Shown one piece after another: positions 11,773 to 23,833 of a DNA stretch of 64,000 nt. The DNA comes from Icerya purchasi. Its lineage: Eukaryota > Arthropoda > Insecta > Hemiptera > Monophlebidae. The first letter of the stretch is position 1. Every line of letters starts with the position of its first letter. The DNA is taken from positions 66,656,864 to 66,720,863 of the forward strand of contig CM077115.1 of the NCBI GenBank assembly GCA_039619475.1. Reading direction: 5' to 3'. A model generated the notes under the pieces. That model worked only from the letters and a program-made list of their open reading frames with translations. It was not told the DNA's origin and made no database searches. A program made the translations under genes and the position numbers.

Positions 11773-12300
11773 TTGGCTCTGTTGTTATTTTTGATTTATA
11801 CCAACTTCCTTCATAAATTTGTTAAAAACTCGATAGTCTTTGCTTATGCAGATGATACGGCACTCGTTATCGAGCACCGCGACATCCACGAGGCCAAAAA
11901 GCTCTTGCAAGAGGATTTAAATAGTATGTGTAGGTGGGCGCATGATAAACATCTAACTATTAATATAAAAATATCGAAGCCTTTCTGTATAAGAAGAACG
12001 TCCAGTAGATATAGAACACATATAAACCATCTATTACAATGCATAACAATAATTGTTTACATAACTGCTTGACTTCTGTTTCGAACTGTGGGTGTATACA
12101 ACTGGGCACGACGGAAGAGGTTAAATATTTAAGATTAATCATCGATAGTATCTTGGGACAAGCATGTTATAAATTTATCTAATAAAATCAGGCAACTTTA
12201 TAAATTGGCTTTTTCAATACCATACGGTAGTTTGCGTGTATATTATAAGGCTATAGTATTGTCAAGAATCATGTATAGGATATCAATTTGAGAGGAAACA
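11773..12300 (+). mobile_element. Non-LTR reverse transcriptase fragment (YADD)
   Basis: The frame 11773-12072 contains VFAYADDTALVIEHRDIHEA, the RT motif with catalytic Asp pair, followed by LLQEDLNSMCRWAHDKHLTI, typical of the palm of non-LTR RTs. After frame changes, 12119-12160 gives VKYLRLIIDSILG and 12183-12290 gives NKIRQLYKLAFSIPYGSLRV then YYKAIVLSRIMY, the thumb region. Upstream palm motifs and the endonuclease are absent and there are stops, so this is a dead 5'-truncated copy. It differs in sequence from the LINE-A copies, whose RNase H end is what is preserved. Confidence 0.85.
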
Positions 12301-12548
12301 AAAAAGACGATAATCAAAAAGATCAGCAGTCAGCAAAAGAAATGCTTAAAGGCAATAATCCCTAAAATGAAGATCAAGTTAACAGTATTATTAGCTGATG
12401 TAGAGAGAAAAATGAAATGTCACCAAAAATTTGCTACTTTAATCACCGATTGCTTGAATGTAAGACCACAACTATATCAATAACTACGATGACAAGAAGT
12501 AGGACAACGAGGAATAATAGGGAGGTATATTTTATTCGACCGGAAGGC

Positions 12549-12830
12549 ATAAATCAAATCAAATCAAATAAAATCAAAACAAATTTATTTCATTTAAATA
12601 CAAATGTTATTACAACTTAAAATAAAAATTAATGTGTAATACATACGCTTCGTATGCGCTAAAGAAGCGCGATTTTCGAAATTATAAAGTAAACTTACAT
12701 GGGCTAAAAATGCTTCCATTTTTTCCTCTGTACTTTCTGCTCCTAAATTATATTCACTCATCATTACTGTTCGTTCGGTGGATGTAAAAAAGTATAAATT
12801 AAAATTTAGCAAATTAGCCCATGTTCACAT
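12549..12830 (-). mobile_element. Retroelement 3' end with (ATTTG)n tail
   Basis: Read on the minus strand, AATGAAATAAATTTG is followed by TTTTGATTTTATTTGATTTG and further GATTT units, a tandem-pentamer 3' tail seen on some non-LTR elements. A related ATCAAATCAAATCATTTATT block lies at 52160. The 72-codon minus frame 12594-12812 may be the C-terminus of its ORF, but no domain is recognisable. Confidence 0.45.
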
Positions 12831-13780
12831 AATTGGCTCAGACGGCTTAGTAAATACTTAATATAGGAGCTTAACGTAATGGTGATGAAGAAATGTAAAA
12901 TATAAATAAAAAATAAAATAAAATAAACACACTCATGCTCTACACCCAGTTTAATTATGCTGCCAGAACGAATCCCAGAAGGTATAATGCAAAAAGAGAT
13001 AGGAACTTAGAAAGTATTAATTAAGCAATGGTTGGTGTATAACATTAATGAGCGGCATTAAGTTAGATAAATTGGGAACATCGTAATTATTTCTTTAGTA
13101 GTAGGGTGTTGTTGGATTTTCGGTTTCCTTGCAGAGCCTGCGTTTAGACAGATTATTTAGGTTTTTTAATTTTATTTTTAGCCTCTTTTTGATGATGAGC
13201 CAAGTGAAAAAAATGAAGCAATTTTCATTTCTACATCGGATAGAAAAATTTGGAAAACAGGAGCAACCGAATGCCTCACCTTAAAATTCCGCCAAAATTA
13301 GAATCGGCCATAGTTTAATAGTTGGAGAACTGTCGAAAAGATATGATCAAATATTTCAAAATTCATCAATCGAAAAGTAAAAAATTATGACAAAATTGAA
13401 GCGTAATATTTTTCGATTGATGAATTTACAAATATTTGATAAAATCATGGAAAAACTTTTTGCTTCGTTTAATACCCCTGAAAGCGGTTTTGTAATGTTA
13501 CATGAAAGCGAAGAAGAAACTGCCCGCCCCCGAATTATAATTAAAACTTGTGATTATACAAAATGTTTTTAATTGTTTTTAAGTTTAAGATTATTAAATA
13601 ATGATTAAAATTAAACATAATTGTTTAAAGTTATTTATTTTACAAACAAGAGTTTCATAATTTACCACCAAATTTCGATTTTATCAAAACAACCGTATAA
13701 ATTTAATATTGGTGATGGGTCGAAGAATTTTTTCCCCGGTTTGGTGCAAAATTGCACTTTCAAAAAACTCAAGTTTACCT
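12831..13780. other. No gene seen
   Basis: AT-rich. The plus frame 13387-13572 (61 codons) has no recognised motif. Confidence 0.5.
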
Positions 13781-13799
13781 GTCTTTTTAACGCACCGCT

Positions 13800-14047
13800 G
13801 ACAGTTAGGCCGGAGCCGAGTGTAAAAAAATTATACCAACCGGTACTTTGAGAAAAGTTAGATTACTGGAAGAATCAGAAAGGATATTTTGAAGATTAAA
13901 AGAGGAATTAAGGATACTTTTAAATCGAACACGAGTAAAGAACACTTGTTCAATAGTGATAAGGCTGTTGAACATACTGGACAGAGCTGATGATAACGTG
14001 TCTGTGACTCTAATGCGACTTAGGCTCGCACGAGCGACTACAAGCAT
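13800..14047 (-). mobile_element. I-group LINE C-terminal remnant
   Basis: The 80-codon minus frame contains SLITIEQVFFTRVRFKSILN then NLQNILSDSSSNLTFL. The spacing and residues parallel the end of the intact ORF at 60.3 kb (SLTIHHILTEC… then LPLILKDNSSSLSSLI). The Cys/His residues are largely lost, so this is an old copy. The assignment rests on pattern similarity only. Confidence 0.5.
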
Positions 14048-14738
14048 TTCCTAATGGTATTTAAATACTCAAGTCCACGTGCATATTGAACTACGTGTGG
14101 AGCGCATTTTTTTTTTTTTTTTGGAATTTAGTAGCTTTTATCTCATTTTTTAAAGATTAATGATTTAATAAAAAGGTATTTTCCGATATTAACAATCGTC
14201 ACTGTTTTTATCTAAATTTGGTGATTAGACAAATAACGCGACAAAACTACAAGGTTTCTTTCTCAAAATTTGTAATCGATTAGAAAGTTTAATTTTTACA
14301 CTAAAACTCGATGTATATCAATTTGCATATTACTGTATAAGAAAAGTTTATACTTGTTAATTTTACTTTGTAATACGTCTATGATAATGCAGAACATATT
14401 TTTAAAAGATGTAAAATTATAAGAATAAAGAAAACACAGTAACTGAAATGATAATAATAAACACTTTAAACACTATTTAACAGACTTGGTTATAATGAAA
14501 TAAAAAATAGAAAAAAGAATATTAATTTAAAAGTTAATAAAGTTGTAGATTTATCAAAAGATTTTTACACGCGCTGAAACATAAAATATAATAATGTACT
14601 CGTTTTACATAAGTGATTAATAATAATAATAATATACATTTACAATTAATTGTTTCTATGACGTGGCATGGGAAAGAGGTAAAAAAAAATTACATATTTG
14701 ACTGAACTTGACAAACGAATATATATATGTAATACATA
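14048..14738. other. No gene seen
   Basis: AT-rich spacer with a poly(T) run near 14107. Confidence 0.6.
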
Positions 14739-15054
14739 CATGGGCGTTGCTTCCGCTCTAGAGCTTTGAAAATTTTTAATCAACTGGCTATGATGAGTAT
14801 CCATAGGCGCATAATCACGGACAATTTGGAACTTTTATAATAAAGTGGTAGAACAATTTGCCAGAAACCCACGGAAACCATGTTTTAATTAAGATTTTAT
14901 TCTTGTTTAATAAAATATTAAGCCTTTACAAATTATAAATTTTATTTTTCCTATAACTGATATATTTTTTCTATCATCTTGCCCCCCCCCCTCCCGGCCT
15001 CACCGACTGCCGACTTGTACTCTCCCCCTGGATCATCGGCTGGCGACGCCCTTG
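14739..15054. mobile_element. hAT-like MITE
   Basis: The ends are CATGGGCGTTGC and GGCGACGCCCTTG, which pair as inverted termini (CAWGGGCGTYGC). The element is about 316 bp, non-coding and has a C-rich 3' part (near 14982-15031). A CA…TG end and GGCG-rich TIR are typical of hAT MITEs. An 8-bp TSD cannot be confirmed because the right flank is a TA microsatellite. Confidence 0.55.
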
Positions 15055-15105
15055 TATATATATGTATATATATATATGTATATATATATATATGTATATA
15101 TGAAA
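15055..15105. repeat. TA-rich microsatellite with TATG interruptions
   Basis: TA dinucleotides with periodic G substitutions. Confidence 0.9.
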
Positions 15106-15289
15106 ACACTATATTCGTGGGGGAATTTACCTTATGTGTACAATTTCGAATATACGTAAAAAAAACCTGTTTTTGTAGTTGAAAGGTGGAAATAAGATTT
15201 TTATTGGGTCATTTGCCACTGGTGTTTTTTGTAATGCCGGTAGAAAGGTAAGAACGCTTTAAATTTAAAAAAGAAAAGTAGGTATGGCT

Positions 15290-15890
15290 CAATGGGACCA
15301 CCACGTTTTGACGCGAAAACGTTTCATCCCGAGCATGTTTCACCGCAGGCCTTTTTTGCCGTCGGCAACACCACACCAAAAGCCACGGTTCACCGCTGGC
15401 GTTATAATAAACAGCTGCTTAGTCAAAAGAAAACTTTCAATTTCACTGTTAATTTTATTTACTTTTACTATTGATGTTGAATGAAGATTATGGAATTGAA
15501 ACAAGTTATAAAAACATTCTTTTTGACAAAATCATTACTAAAAGTTAAATTTAGAATGCAAATATTTTAAAATAGAAAAAAGCTGTTAAAACGTGAATAA
15601 TTACGTTTACTTTTTTCTAGATCATTTTTCGTCCTTGAAATATTAACTTTCCAATTTGACATGTAGAGTATAATTATTTTATCGTAAAATGTTCTCCGAA
15701 TTTGTTTTAATCCCATAAAATTATTCAACATTAATCGAACGAACAAATGAAAATAATAACACCTAGCGAAATTGAAAATTTTCTCTTGACTTTAAAAACA
15801 AACACCTGTTCGTTATAACGCCGGCGGGAAATCGTGGCTTTTGATTTAGTGTTGTCAGCGGCAAAACGTGTTATTCGGAAACCCTACTCA
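15290..15890. repeat. Foldback (long inverted repeat) element
   Basis: The left arm (about 15345-15460) reads GGCAACACCACACCAAAAGC, then CACGGTTCACCGCTGGCGTTATAA, then AACTTTCAATTTCACT. The reverse complement of 15765-15870 gives the same ordered blocks (GACAACACTAAATCAAAAGC, CCGGCGTTATAAC, AATTTTCAATTTCGCT). The arms are imperfect and separated by an AT-rich loop of about 300 bp. There is no ORF and the exact ends are uncertain. Confidence 0.7.
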
Positions 15891-16486
15891 CAACAAACTA
15901 TGCTAGAGACCTGGTCCAGTGTACCAACTATGAAAGCAGAGGATTAATAGTTCCATTAGAAGCCGACTGTAACGTTACGGAAAATGACTTCACATATAAT
16001 TACAATTAACGAGTGTTTAACAAAACTTCACATTCCCGCATAATTAAATAATTTACAAAATATAATTAAAATGTAATAATTTGTGTAACGAGTATAGGCT
16101 TATAATGAATTTTATATTAAACATGGCCTTATGATGAATATAATATTATGAATGGTCTTAAAATGAGTATGATGTAAATCTCAAAAAAAAGAAAGGAAGA
16201 AACGAAATATTTCAACTATCAATTTGTACAATGTAAATAATTGCGTACGATGTAAACTAGATGACATATTTTTTTGCTTAAGTAGTTTACTAAAATTATA
16301 AAACATTAAAATAAATATAATAACGAAAATAGCAAAAATAGGAACTGTATGTAATAATATACTTATTTGCAAAACGTTTTCGAGTCTAGCTCATCAACTA
16401 CCAAAAGCGGAATGCTGCAGAGGTAATATTGAAGGAAACAAGTTAATTATACATACATACATATATATATTATATATATATATAAA

Positions 16487-18057
16487 GGGCGTACCGGTTT
16501 TGCGAGCCAAATTCTTTATTTTGACGTGATCGATGACTTTAAATGACGAAAATGATTTCATGAGCAAGAAGTAAATTTTTCTCTGGCAGTAACTTATCTT
16601 ATAGTTATACCGAATTGTAGATGAAATAACTAACGAGCACTTTTAGGAAATGAGTATTCACAGCATATTGCAAATCGAAAACAGTTTTGGTTTCGTTGAA
16701 CAACACATAAACATAACTTAACTGTACCTTTGTACGCTATTAATTTTATTGGTATTATTATATTAGATTAATTAAATAAGTTAAATGGATATTTAATATT
16801 ATTTTAAGCAGCAGAGGGAATATAAATTTGGTACATAGTAATTGCAAATAAAAAAATCGTGATAACAGAAATAACGTAACAGTTAAGAATCAGGCATGTA
16901 CTGCAGTCAATTGTAATGCGAGTTGGAAAACAAACGTAGAGGCAACCAAAATATTTCTTTGTTTTTGTTATTCATTTTGTTTATTTTGTCTTGTTTATTT
17001 TATTTTCAATATTTTATAAGCAGTACATTATTGTGCATAGTACCGTTAATTTTGCTCGTTCCATTATTGGTTTGGTTTTTTGTTAATTGTAATTTTTAAT
17101 TATTTCTTTTCTATTAAATAATTTTTTTATTTTGTCTCGTTTTAATTATTCCTTCTGTTTCTTTTCTGTCGCCTATTTCCTGATCACAGTCCTTTTCAGG
17201 GCTACTTTGGTGTTACCCTATTGAAATATTTTTCGTTGTATTTTATTAATTATTTTGTTCCGCTTGCGGTACAAATATGTCCATTAAAAGCGTGTGCAAA
17301 AAAAGTAAGCGTTTAACATTAACTTTTTGAGGTCGGTATCATATTTTTACCGATGGTACACTTCTGCATGAACAAACAATCATTAAAATCAATCTGCACC
17401 GTTAACCAAATATAAAAAAAAATAAACAAGTAAAAAAAAACGCAACGAACTATTATTAACGTTTGTTTGGGAGCCAGTAATAAAAACTAACGCTTTTTTA
17501 CAAACGATAAAAAATTAATAATTAAAATAAAGCTAATTATAATATGTTATAAATAAAAACATAAAAGGAATAGGTATTTTTTCAAGAATATCGTAGTTTG
17601 GCAGGCTTTTTACCGGGTAAAATGAGCTATATGTTATTGAAAAAGGAATTGCGTACATTTTCACGGTTATCTTGAAAATCTTTTGAGACATTGAACCAAT
17701 TCGAATATAACGCACATTTTAGGCAGTAATTTATAATCTATGTAAATTTCATTAAAATCCGTTGCGCCTTAATTAAAATTATTTTCGAGAAAGGTGGAGG
17801 GACTGAAATATTCTTGCGTATATGGTTATCTACGTCTTAAAATCTGTTGCAACGAAAATGCTTGCGAAACACATTAACAGTAACGTAAGAGCTGATAAAA
17901 AAGGCTTATGTGCACGTATATTCTTTATAAATTAGACCGAATTGGATAATACATCATTGACGAAACGAAATGTCGATCGTTGGGTTCGTAAAACGGGTCT
18001 TGCTCGGTTGCCGATGTGAACGTTTCATTTTAGTTGGCTCGCAAAACCGAACCACCG
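16487..18057. mobile_element. DNA-transposon-like element with 16-bp terminal inverted repeats
   Basis: CGGTTTTGCGAGCCAA at 16495-16510 and its exact reverse complement at 18034-18049 bound about 1.57 kb. Outside each TIR lies TA-rich repeat sequence (TATATATAAA and GATATACATATA), which would suit a TA-targeting element. The interior has no intact transposase frame, so it is either a non-autonomous or a decayed copy. The superfamily is not determined. Confidence 0.65.
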
Positions 18058-18837
18058 ATATACATATATATATATATATATAATAATAAACACGGATTCG
18101 GAAACGTTGAAATTCGTAATATGTGCTCATGAATGGAATTTAAAAGACAAAGACAATTTTAAAAAGACTGTGCGGAGAATTTTTAATAAGTTTTAAAAAT
18201 CATAAATTTATTTCGTATTAGTCTCATTTTTATTTTTTATTTTTTACTACATTTTTATTTTATTTATTGTTATAGTTTTTTATTTGACGCTTCAGTTTTA
18301 TTATTTCATTTTATTTTTTATTGTTTAGTTTACACCAATTTTTTAGCACGTTTTATTAAAGTATTCATCATTAATAGTTTTATTTTGTTTGAATTTAAAA
18401 ATAGAATTTTAAAAGTAAATTGCTTATCGGTATAATTTATAAAAAATAATTCGCTGAATTATGAAATATTAAAATAAATATAATTACGAAAAAATCCAAC
18501 AAGTATATAGAGTTATCCGCAGGAATGTTCAATGAATAATGTCGACTAAATAATTAGTGCATCACTTTAGAGAGCGCATTTTGAAATAAGCGAGATTTAT
18601 TTATTTTCATTGTGAATATGTACTTAAAGCCAAAAAAAAAAAAAAAAAACAAAAAAAATGGTGGTCTGGAGTACACGAATTTCTGTTTGCGCGTTCTCTT
18701 TGCGTTCGTACGTAACGTGAATTCATGTAATTTAAATGTAACTGTATTTTCGAGGATTTCGAAATTGCATTAACAATTACTATTCCACGCAATAACCCCG
18801 AAATATGTCGATTTTTTATTTTATTTCGTGAATTACG

Positions 18838-19650
18838 TCTATATTTCCAAAAAAAAGGAAGTTATATGTTCGTTCGGTATGTTTTTTTTTCTTTTACGTT
18901 TGTTCGCGTCTAACTTACATTCATATGGACCGATTTTACTGATTCTTTGTCCGTTAGAAAGTGTACAATTCAGCGGTGGAGCAATATGTCCTTTTAACTG
19001 ATTTTTTTTTCTCATTATTTTGTATTAGCATATCAAAGGCAATTGACTTAAAATACTATCAATTTACTAAATTACCATGGAAAAGTAGCTTCGAATAAAG
19101 AAACGGGTTATACATATATTTCGGCCATAAAAATGTAGTTTAAAATAAAAAAATCGATGTTTTTTTTTTTGTTTCAAGCATAAAATATGGCGAATAATGT
19201 GACAAAAACGTTGATTTTTAGCAGAAAAAAATGTTTACGATAATGCTAAAAATTGTAACTGACTCAAAATTTTTTTATAAAAATGTGTGCTAAAAAGTAA
19301 AAAATAATTATTCGATAAAAAATATATTTCAAATTGATATCACCTTAAGGTTGGATACTATCGTAATTCTTATACAACATTAATAACTCAATTAGAGTCG
19401 GCACCGGATTTATATTAAAATATCTAGGAGCAATTTAATGGATATTTCATGCATTTTTTAATTATTGTTGTAATATAAATTTGATGCCTACTCTAATGAA
19501 AGTATTAATAATGTTGTACAAGAATTACGATAATATCATCTTAAGGTGTATACGTCACTTTGAAATGTATTTTTTTGTCGAATAATTATTTTTTACTTTT
19601 ATGTGTGCATTTCTATTAAATTTTTACAATAACTCTTGAGGTCGGTATTT
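18838..19650 (+). repeat. Composite foldback element, family P copy 2
   Basis: The tail begins near TTTCCAAAAAAAAGGAAG and contains GTTCGTTCGGTATG, GACCGATTTTACTGATTC and TAAATTACCATGG, matching the tails of copies 1 and 3. The palindrome (about 19255-19650) has arms sharing ATAATTATTCGA, ATCACCTTAAGG and ACGATAATATCA-type blocks and ends CTTGAGGTCGGTATTT. Same orientation as copy 1. Non-coding. Confidence 0.78.
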
Positions 19651-21515
19651 AAAAAAAAAAAATTATTATTTGTTACAATTGTTTGGTTTTTATTCGGCAG
19701 GTTACAATTCAGTGTGGTCGTAGAATACTTTGTATCCTTTTGCTGCCTCTTTTGGTCTCAACAGATATGGGCAACCAAAAAAACATCGCCACTTTTTTTA
19801 GCGAAGAGAAGATTTTTCTGAAAGATTACCGTACTTTGATAAATTTGAACAGCATTAAACTTAATAATTGAAGACCCGGTTTAGGCAGTTTTCTTTTCCG
19901 ACTGATTCTGGCATTCGTCGTGGTTTATGTTAAATCATTTACCTCATGTTTGTTTGCTACATTTCTTCTACGTGATGTGCGATTCATTTTCCCACTGTCC
20001 ACTGCTCAGTCGAGTTCTAGCGCCCAATGCATCTTGGGCTCGGTCTGGGCATCTTTCCTAATAATTCTATACAGACATTCGTGGGTTTATACATTTACGG
20101 CCATGTTTGCAACATTTATCGTTTCATTTTAGGCCAAATGGCTTAAAAAAAAAAACAACTTTAGCTAAAGAGTGATGCAAGCCATTATTACATACAAAAA
20201 TAAGCATATCTGTTGCGTTATCACTAAAATTCTGTCGTTTAAAAATTTTCATTTTTTTACGTTTATTCGGTTTGAAAAGGTTAAAATAGTGTCCTTTTTT
20301 TTATGTTGATTGAAGTTACACGTTTTTGTGACACCTTTCCATTGTTTTTTTTTTTTTTCGAGTTCTACAACGCATCTAATAATTTGCCAACGCACCGAAG
20401 ACCGGTGTACCAGCTAACGGTGAAAAGATTAAGTGATCTGCGCAACCCTAACTGCAGTTGTTGACAGTGGAGCGAAGCATGTTTCCATCTCTAGAGTTCT
20501 TTATTCACCCCTTTGCCGAGTAGCCGATTACTGTAAAATTGGAAATCGCACCGCGGAAAGGTGTCCTACTGCCTCGATGCGGGGTGACGGTGGGCGGCGA
20601 GAGTGTATTACAAGATCAGTGTAAAGGTACTTGAAGCGTAAGTTAACATAAATGAGTTTCAGGGCGACGAGGAGAGATTGTTTGTTTCAAAAACAGACGC
20701 ACGTGATCGAGCGCGTCCGAGAGGGGTTGATGGTTTGATTGAAAACGGTGGTTGCTGCACTATGTCATTCGACGGTATTCAAATAAATAAACCCTTTGCA
20801 CGGGCGTGCAGATGAAAAACTCGAGACAGATAGGGTATATCATAATTTGGATCTCCACGACTAGGACGACGACTAGCCGAGTGCTTGTTTAAGAACCGCT
20901 TCCGCACCATTGACTCCGCGACCTACCGTTAAAAGACGCGCGTATTTTTACACGGTCCGTTGAACGGTTCAGCAGGCGCGTGCCTCGACAAACTTCGACC
21001 GGCGACACGATTAACCAACATGCAAATTGCCGCGCTGCTCGCTCGGCCTCCCCCCAGAGATCGTTCTGCAAATTCCTCTTATAATAATACCGTTGCTACT
21101 TACAATTAGTGATTATACCGTGACGTTGTTACCAGTTGTGGCACCTTCAGACGTCACGTGCTGCAACCGAGGTGACAGTTCTCCTTTTCCCTGTTCAAGT
21201 TTTAACCGAAAAAACGTCTTCATCTTTCGTTTTGTGTTTTATCGTCGCGCTCATCTTCATCTTAAGTTGCAATAATCCGATCAAATTAATTTATTTGTAT
21301 CGACGAAATTTCGGAATTTCGGAATTTTGAGCCTTAATAATAAACGAAAAAAGTAGATTATTTTTTTTGATCGGAAATAATGTGCGCAAGTAGCAACAGA
21401 ATGGCGATTCTTCGCGACAAGCTAAGGGCAGAAGATAAGAACAATTTTCATTAGGCGGAGAAAAGTTGACGAATTATTTTTTCATCTAGCGGGAGAATTT
21501 TTATTATAAAATGCT
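19651..21515. other. No gene seen; CpG-richer at 20380-21070
   Basis: The stretch 20380-21070 is visibly richer in CpG. It contains overlapping short frames on both strands (20433-20624, 20889-21071, 21027-21275) without recognisable domains. It could be unique host regulatory DNA. The frame 19920-20132 is hydrophobic but unremarkable. Confidence 0.45.
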
Positions 21516-22384
21516 TTTTTACAAAAAATAAATACCGACTTCAAGGTTTATTATAAAAATTTAATAAAAAAATGCACTAAAAAGTAACGAAATAATTACC
21601 CCCGATAAAAAATATATATCAGACTGATATAACACCTTAAGGGTGATATTATCGTTATTCTTATACAACACTGATACCTTAATTAGAGTCGGCATTAAAT
21701 TCATGTTACTATTATATCTTTGAACAATTTAATGAACATTTAATGCAGTTTTTAATTATTCTTTTAATATGTTATATGAATCCCTACTCTAATTAAGGTA
21801 TTAATGTTGTATAAGAATTACGATAATGTCACTTTTAAGGTGTTATATCACTCTGATATATATTTTCTAATCAGGAGTAATTAATTTTTACTTTTTAGTG
21901 AATTTTTTTATTAAATTTTTATAACAAACCTTGAAGTCGGTATTTATTTTTTGTAAAAAAGCATTTTATTTCGTTACTTTCTAGTGCATTTTTATTCAAT
22001 TAAATTCAAACATTTTAATAAGAACAGATATTTCCACGGTGTGAAAACATCAAAAGCTACATTTCTATGGTAATTTGGTAAATTTATAGTATTTTAAGTC
22101 AATAAATCTAATCCGACGGCGGTGAAAACAATCATGAATGAAAAGCATCCAAAAAGCTTCAACCTCCCCCGCATTATTAAGGATAACTCAAAAACTACCG
22201 GTCAGATCTTGATCAAATTTAAATGGGACCACATGACAAACACCACCTTTCAAATAAAAGAAGAATCATCAAAATCGGTTCATCTAGAAGAAAGTTCTAA
22301 GGTAACACACATTAAAAAACAAAAAAAATTTAAAAAAAAAAAAAAACGGTCGAATTGAATACCTCCTTCTTTTTTGAAGTCGGT
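21516..22384 (-). repeat. Composite foldback element, family P copy 3 (best palindrome)
   Basis: ATAAAATGCTTTTTTACAAA at 21516 is mirrored by its reverse complement ending at 21969. The arms continue with AAATACCGACTTCAAGG, TAATAAAAAAATGCACT and ACACCTTAA blocks over about 454 bp. The tail follows and ends CTTTTTTGAAGTCGGT at 22384, so both termini carry ACCGACTTCAA in inverted orientation. The tail holds a spurious lysine-rich 78-codon frame (22122-22358). Confidence 0.82.
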
Positions 22385-22444
22385 TAAAAAGTAAAATATA
22401 TTTATTAATTATATTGTGTTTGTGTTTTTTTTTGCTTTTTATTT

Positions 22445-22930
22445 TTTACGTCAGCGAGAATATTAGCTCAAAAATTAGAGTTGTATTCTTAAACGTTTTA
22501 GAAAGGGATAATAAAAATAATTCAAAGAGGCTGGACTAGCGGAATTAGAAGGGTGAAAAGATGTAATAAGAAGCGCCGTTAAGTGGAATGGGAATTTCAA
22601 GTTTAAATCGAGTATTCTATAAAAAAAAAAGCGATTGTTCAAAAGCTCGAACATTTAAAACACAATTAACGTCATAACTTTTTAACTTTATTCATTATTG
22701 CCATGAATATTATTATGTAACTCCGGAACATGTCGGCTATATTTTATATTTCTATAACTATAATTTTCTGTAATACCGGTGTTTTTATGTATATATTTAA
22801 TAAAGCGACAATTAACATCATAAAAGATACGAGCGGAATAGTGAACAAGACAGAATAGATTTACAGATAGGAAGCGAGAAAATGACGCAGGAAGGATATG
22901 ATCGAGAATGAAAAAGAGGGGGGGATTTGG
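22445..22930 (-). mobile_element. LINE-A type retrotransposon fragment
   Basis: The plus strand shows GAATATTAGCTCAAAAATTAG, ATAAAAATAATTC and AATAAGAAGCGCCGTTAAGT, then after a 130-bp insertion GATACGAGCGGAATAGTGAAC. The same blocks in the same order occur at 31365-31830 and, more diverged, at 4060-4350. All are purine-rich because the element lies on the minus strand. It is non-coding through decay. Confidence 0.7.
22678..22807. mobile_element. 130-bp insertion with 16-bp TSD
   Basis: ACAATTAACGTCATAA (22662-22677) is repeated with one mismatch (ACAATTAACATCATAA) at 22808-22823. The paralogous locus at 31.6 kb shows that the flanking sequence is continuous without this segment. The insert is AT-rich and unrecognised. 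Its left edge reads as a weak A-rich tail on the minus strand, consistent with retroposition. Confidence 0.7.
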
Positions 22931-23833
22931 CACGTTTCAAAGAGGGAAATATCTAATTTATTTGTTTAATTGACTGCTACTACTACTAAATATTATAGAC
23001 GCATAGAGATGAATGCAGAATGTTGTATGCATATCCATATTTATCCGAAGTAAAAGCTTGATTTATGAATTTACAAAATATTGTATTACAGAAATCTGTA
23101 GAATTTTCAGAAAATCTTTCGGCAGCTTTCAATTCTATATTCTCTCTTTTTTCTTCCGAAGTAAATTTTTTCGTAAATCTTCGCTAACTTTTAAAAACTT
23201 TTGAAGACACAATCTTTCGGTGATATTTATAAAATAAAATTGTGCCGTTGCAGAACTTCTTTTTAGTAGCGGCGAAAAATTGATTTTTAACATTTTTGAA
23301 GTTCGTTTTTCGCTACGTCTAGTACATATCGAACACTAGCTATATTCCGTACGCTATTTCTTCCTATAAGACAATGCATAGGTAATATATACTCTTTTCT
23401 TTGCCCGTATGTGCTGCTTCCATGTTAAGCGACTATCTAGTTGGAATCCGAAGTACTTGACTGTTGTTCCCACAGGCAACTGCGTATTATTATAATATAT
23501 TATCTGAGGGGAGCAATAATAAGGTTTAAAACGCCATTAAAGAATGCTTTGGTTTTATCTACATCAATAAGCGAAAATATAGCGACTGGAGGATTAATTT
23601 GTAATTCTGTAGATTACTTAAATGTGTCGCGGAGCAACGCTTGATAATCATGGGTACAGTATTATTATACACATAATACTGTACCGATGATTATGGAGCA
23701 TATTGTTCTCCGAAACATGTTGGGAAAACTCATTTAAAATTATTGTGAATTTAATAAAAGTAACTTCTGCGTTTATGTATATAATTTGTGAATATTTATT
23801 AGAATTAACTAGAAAATGTTTAGAAATAACGTT

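Noticed and set aside
22122..22358. Lysine-rich 78-codon frame
   Set aside because: Falls entirely in the family P tail and is not kept open in the other copies.
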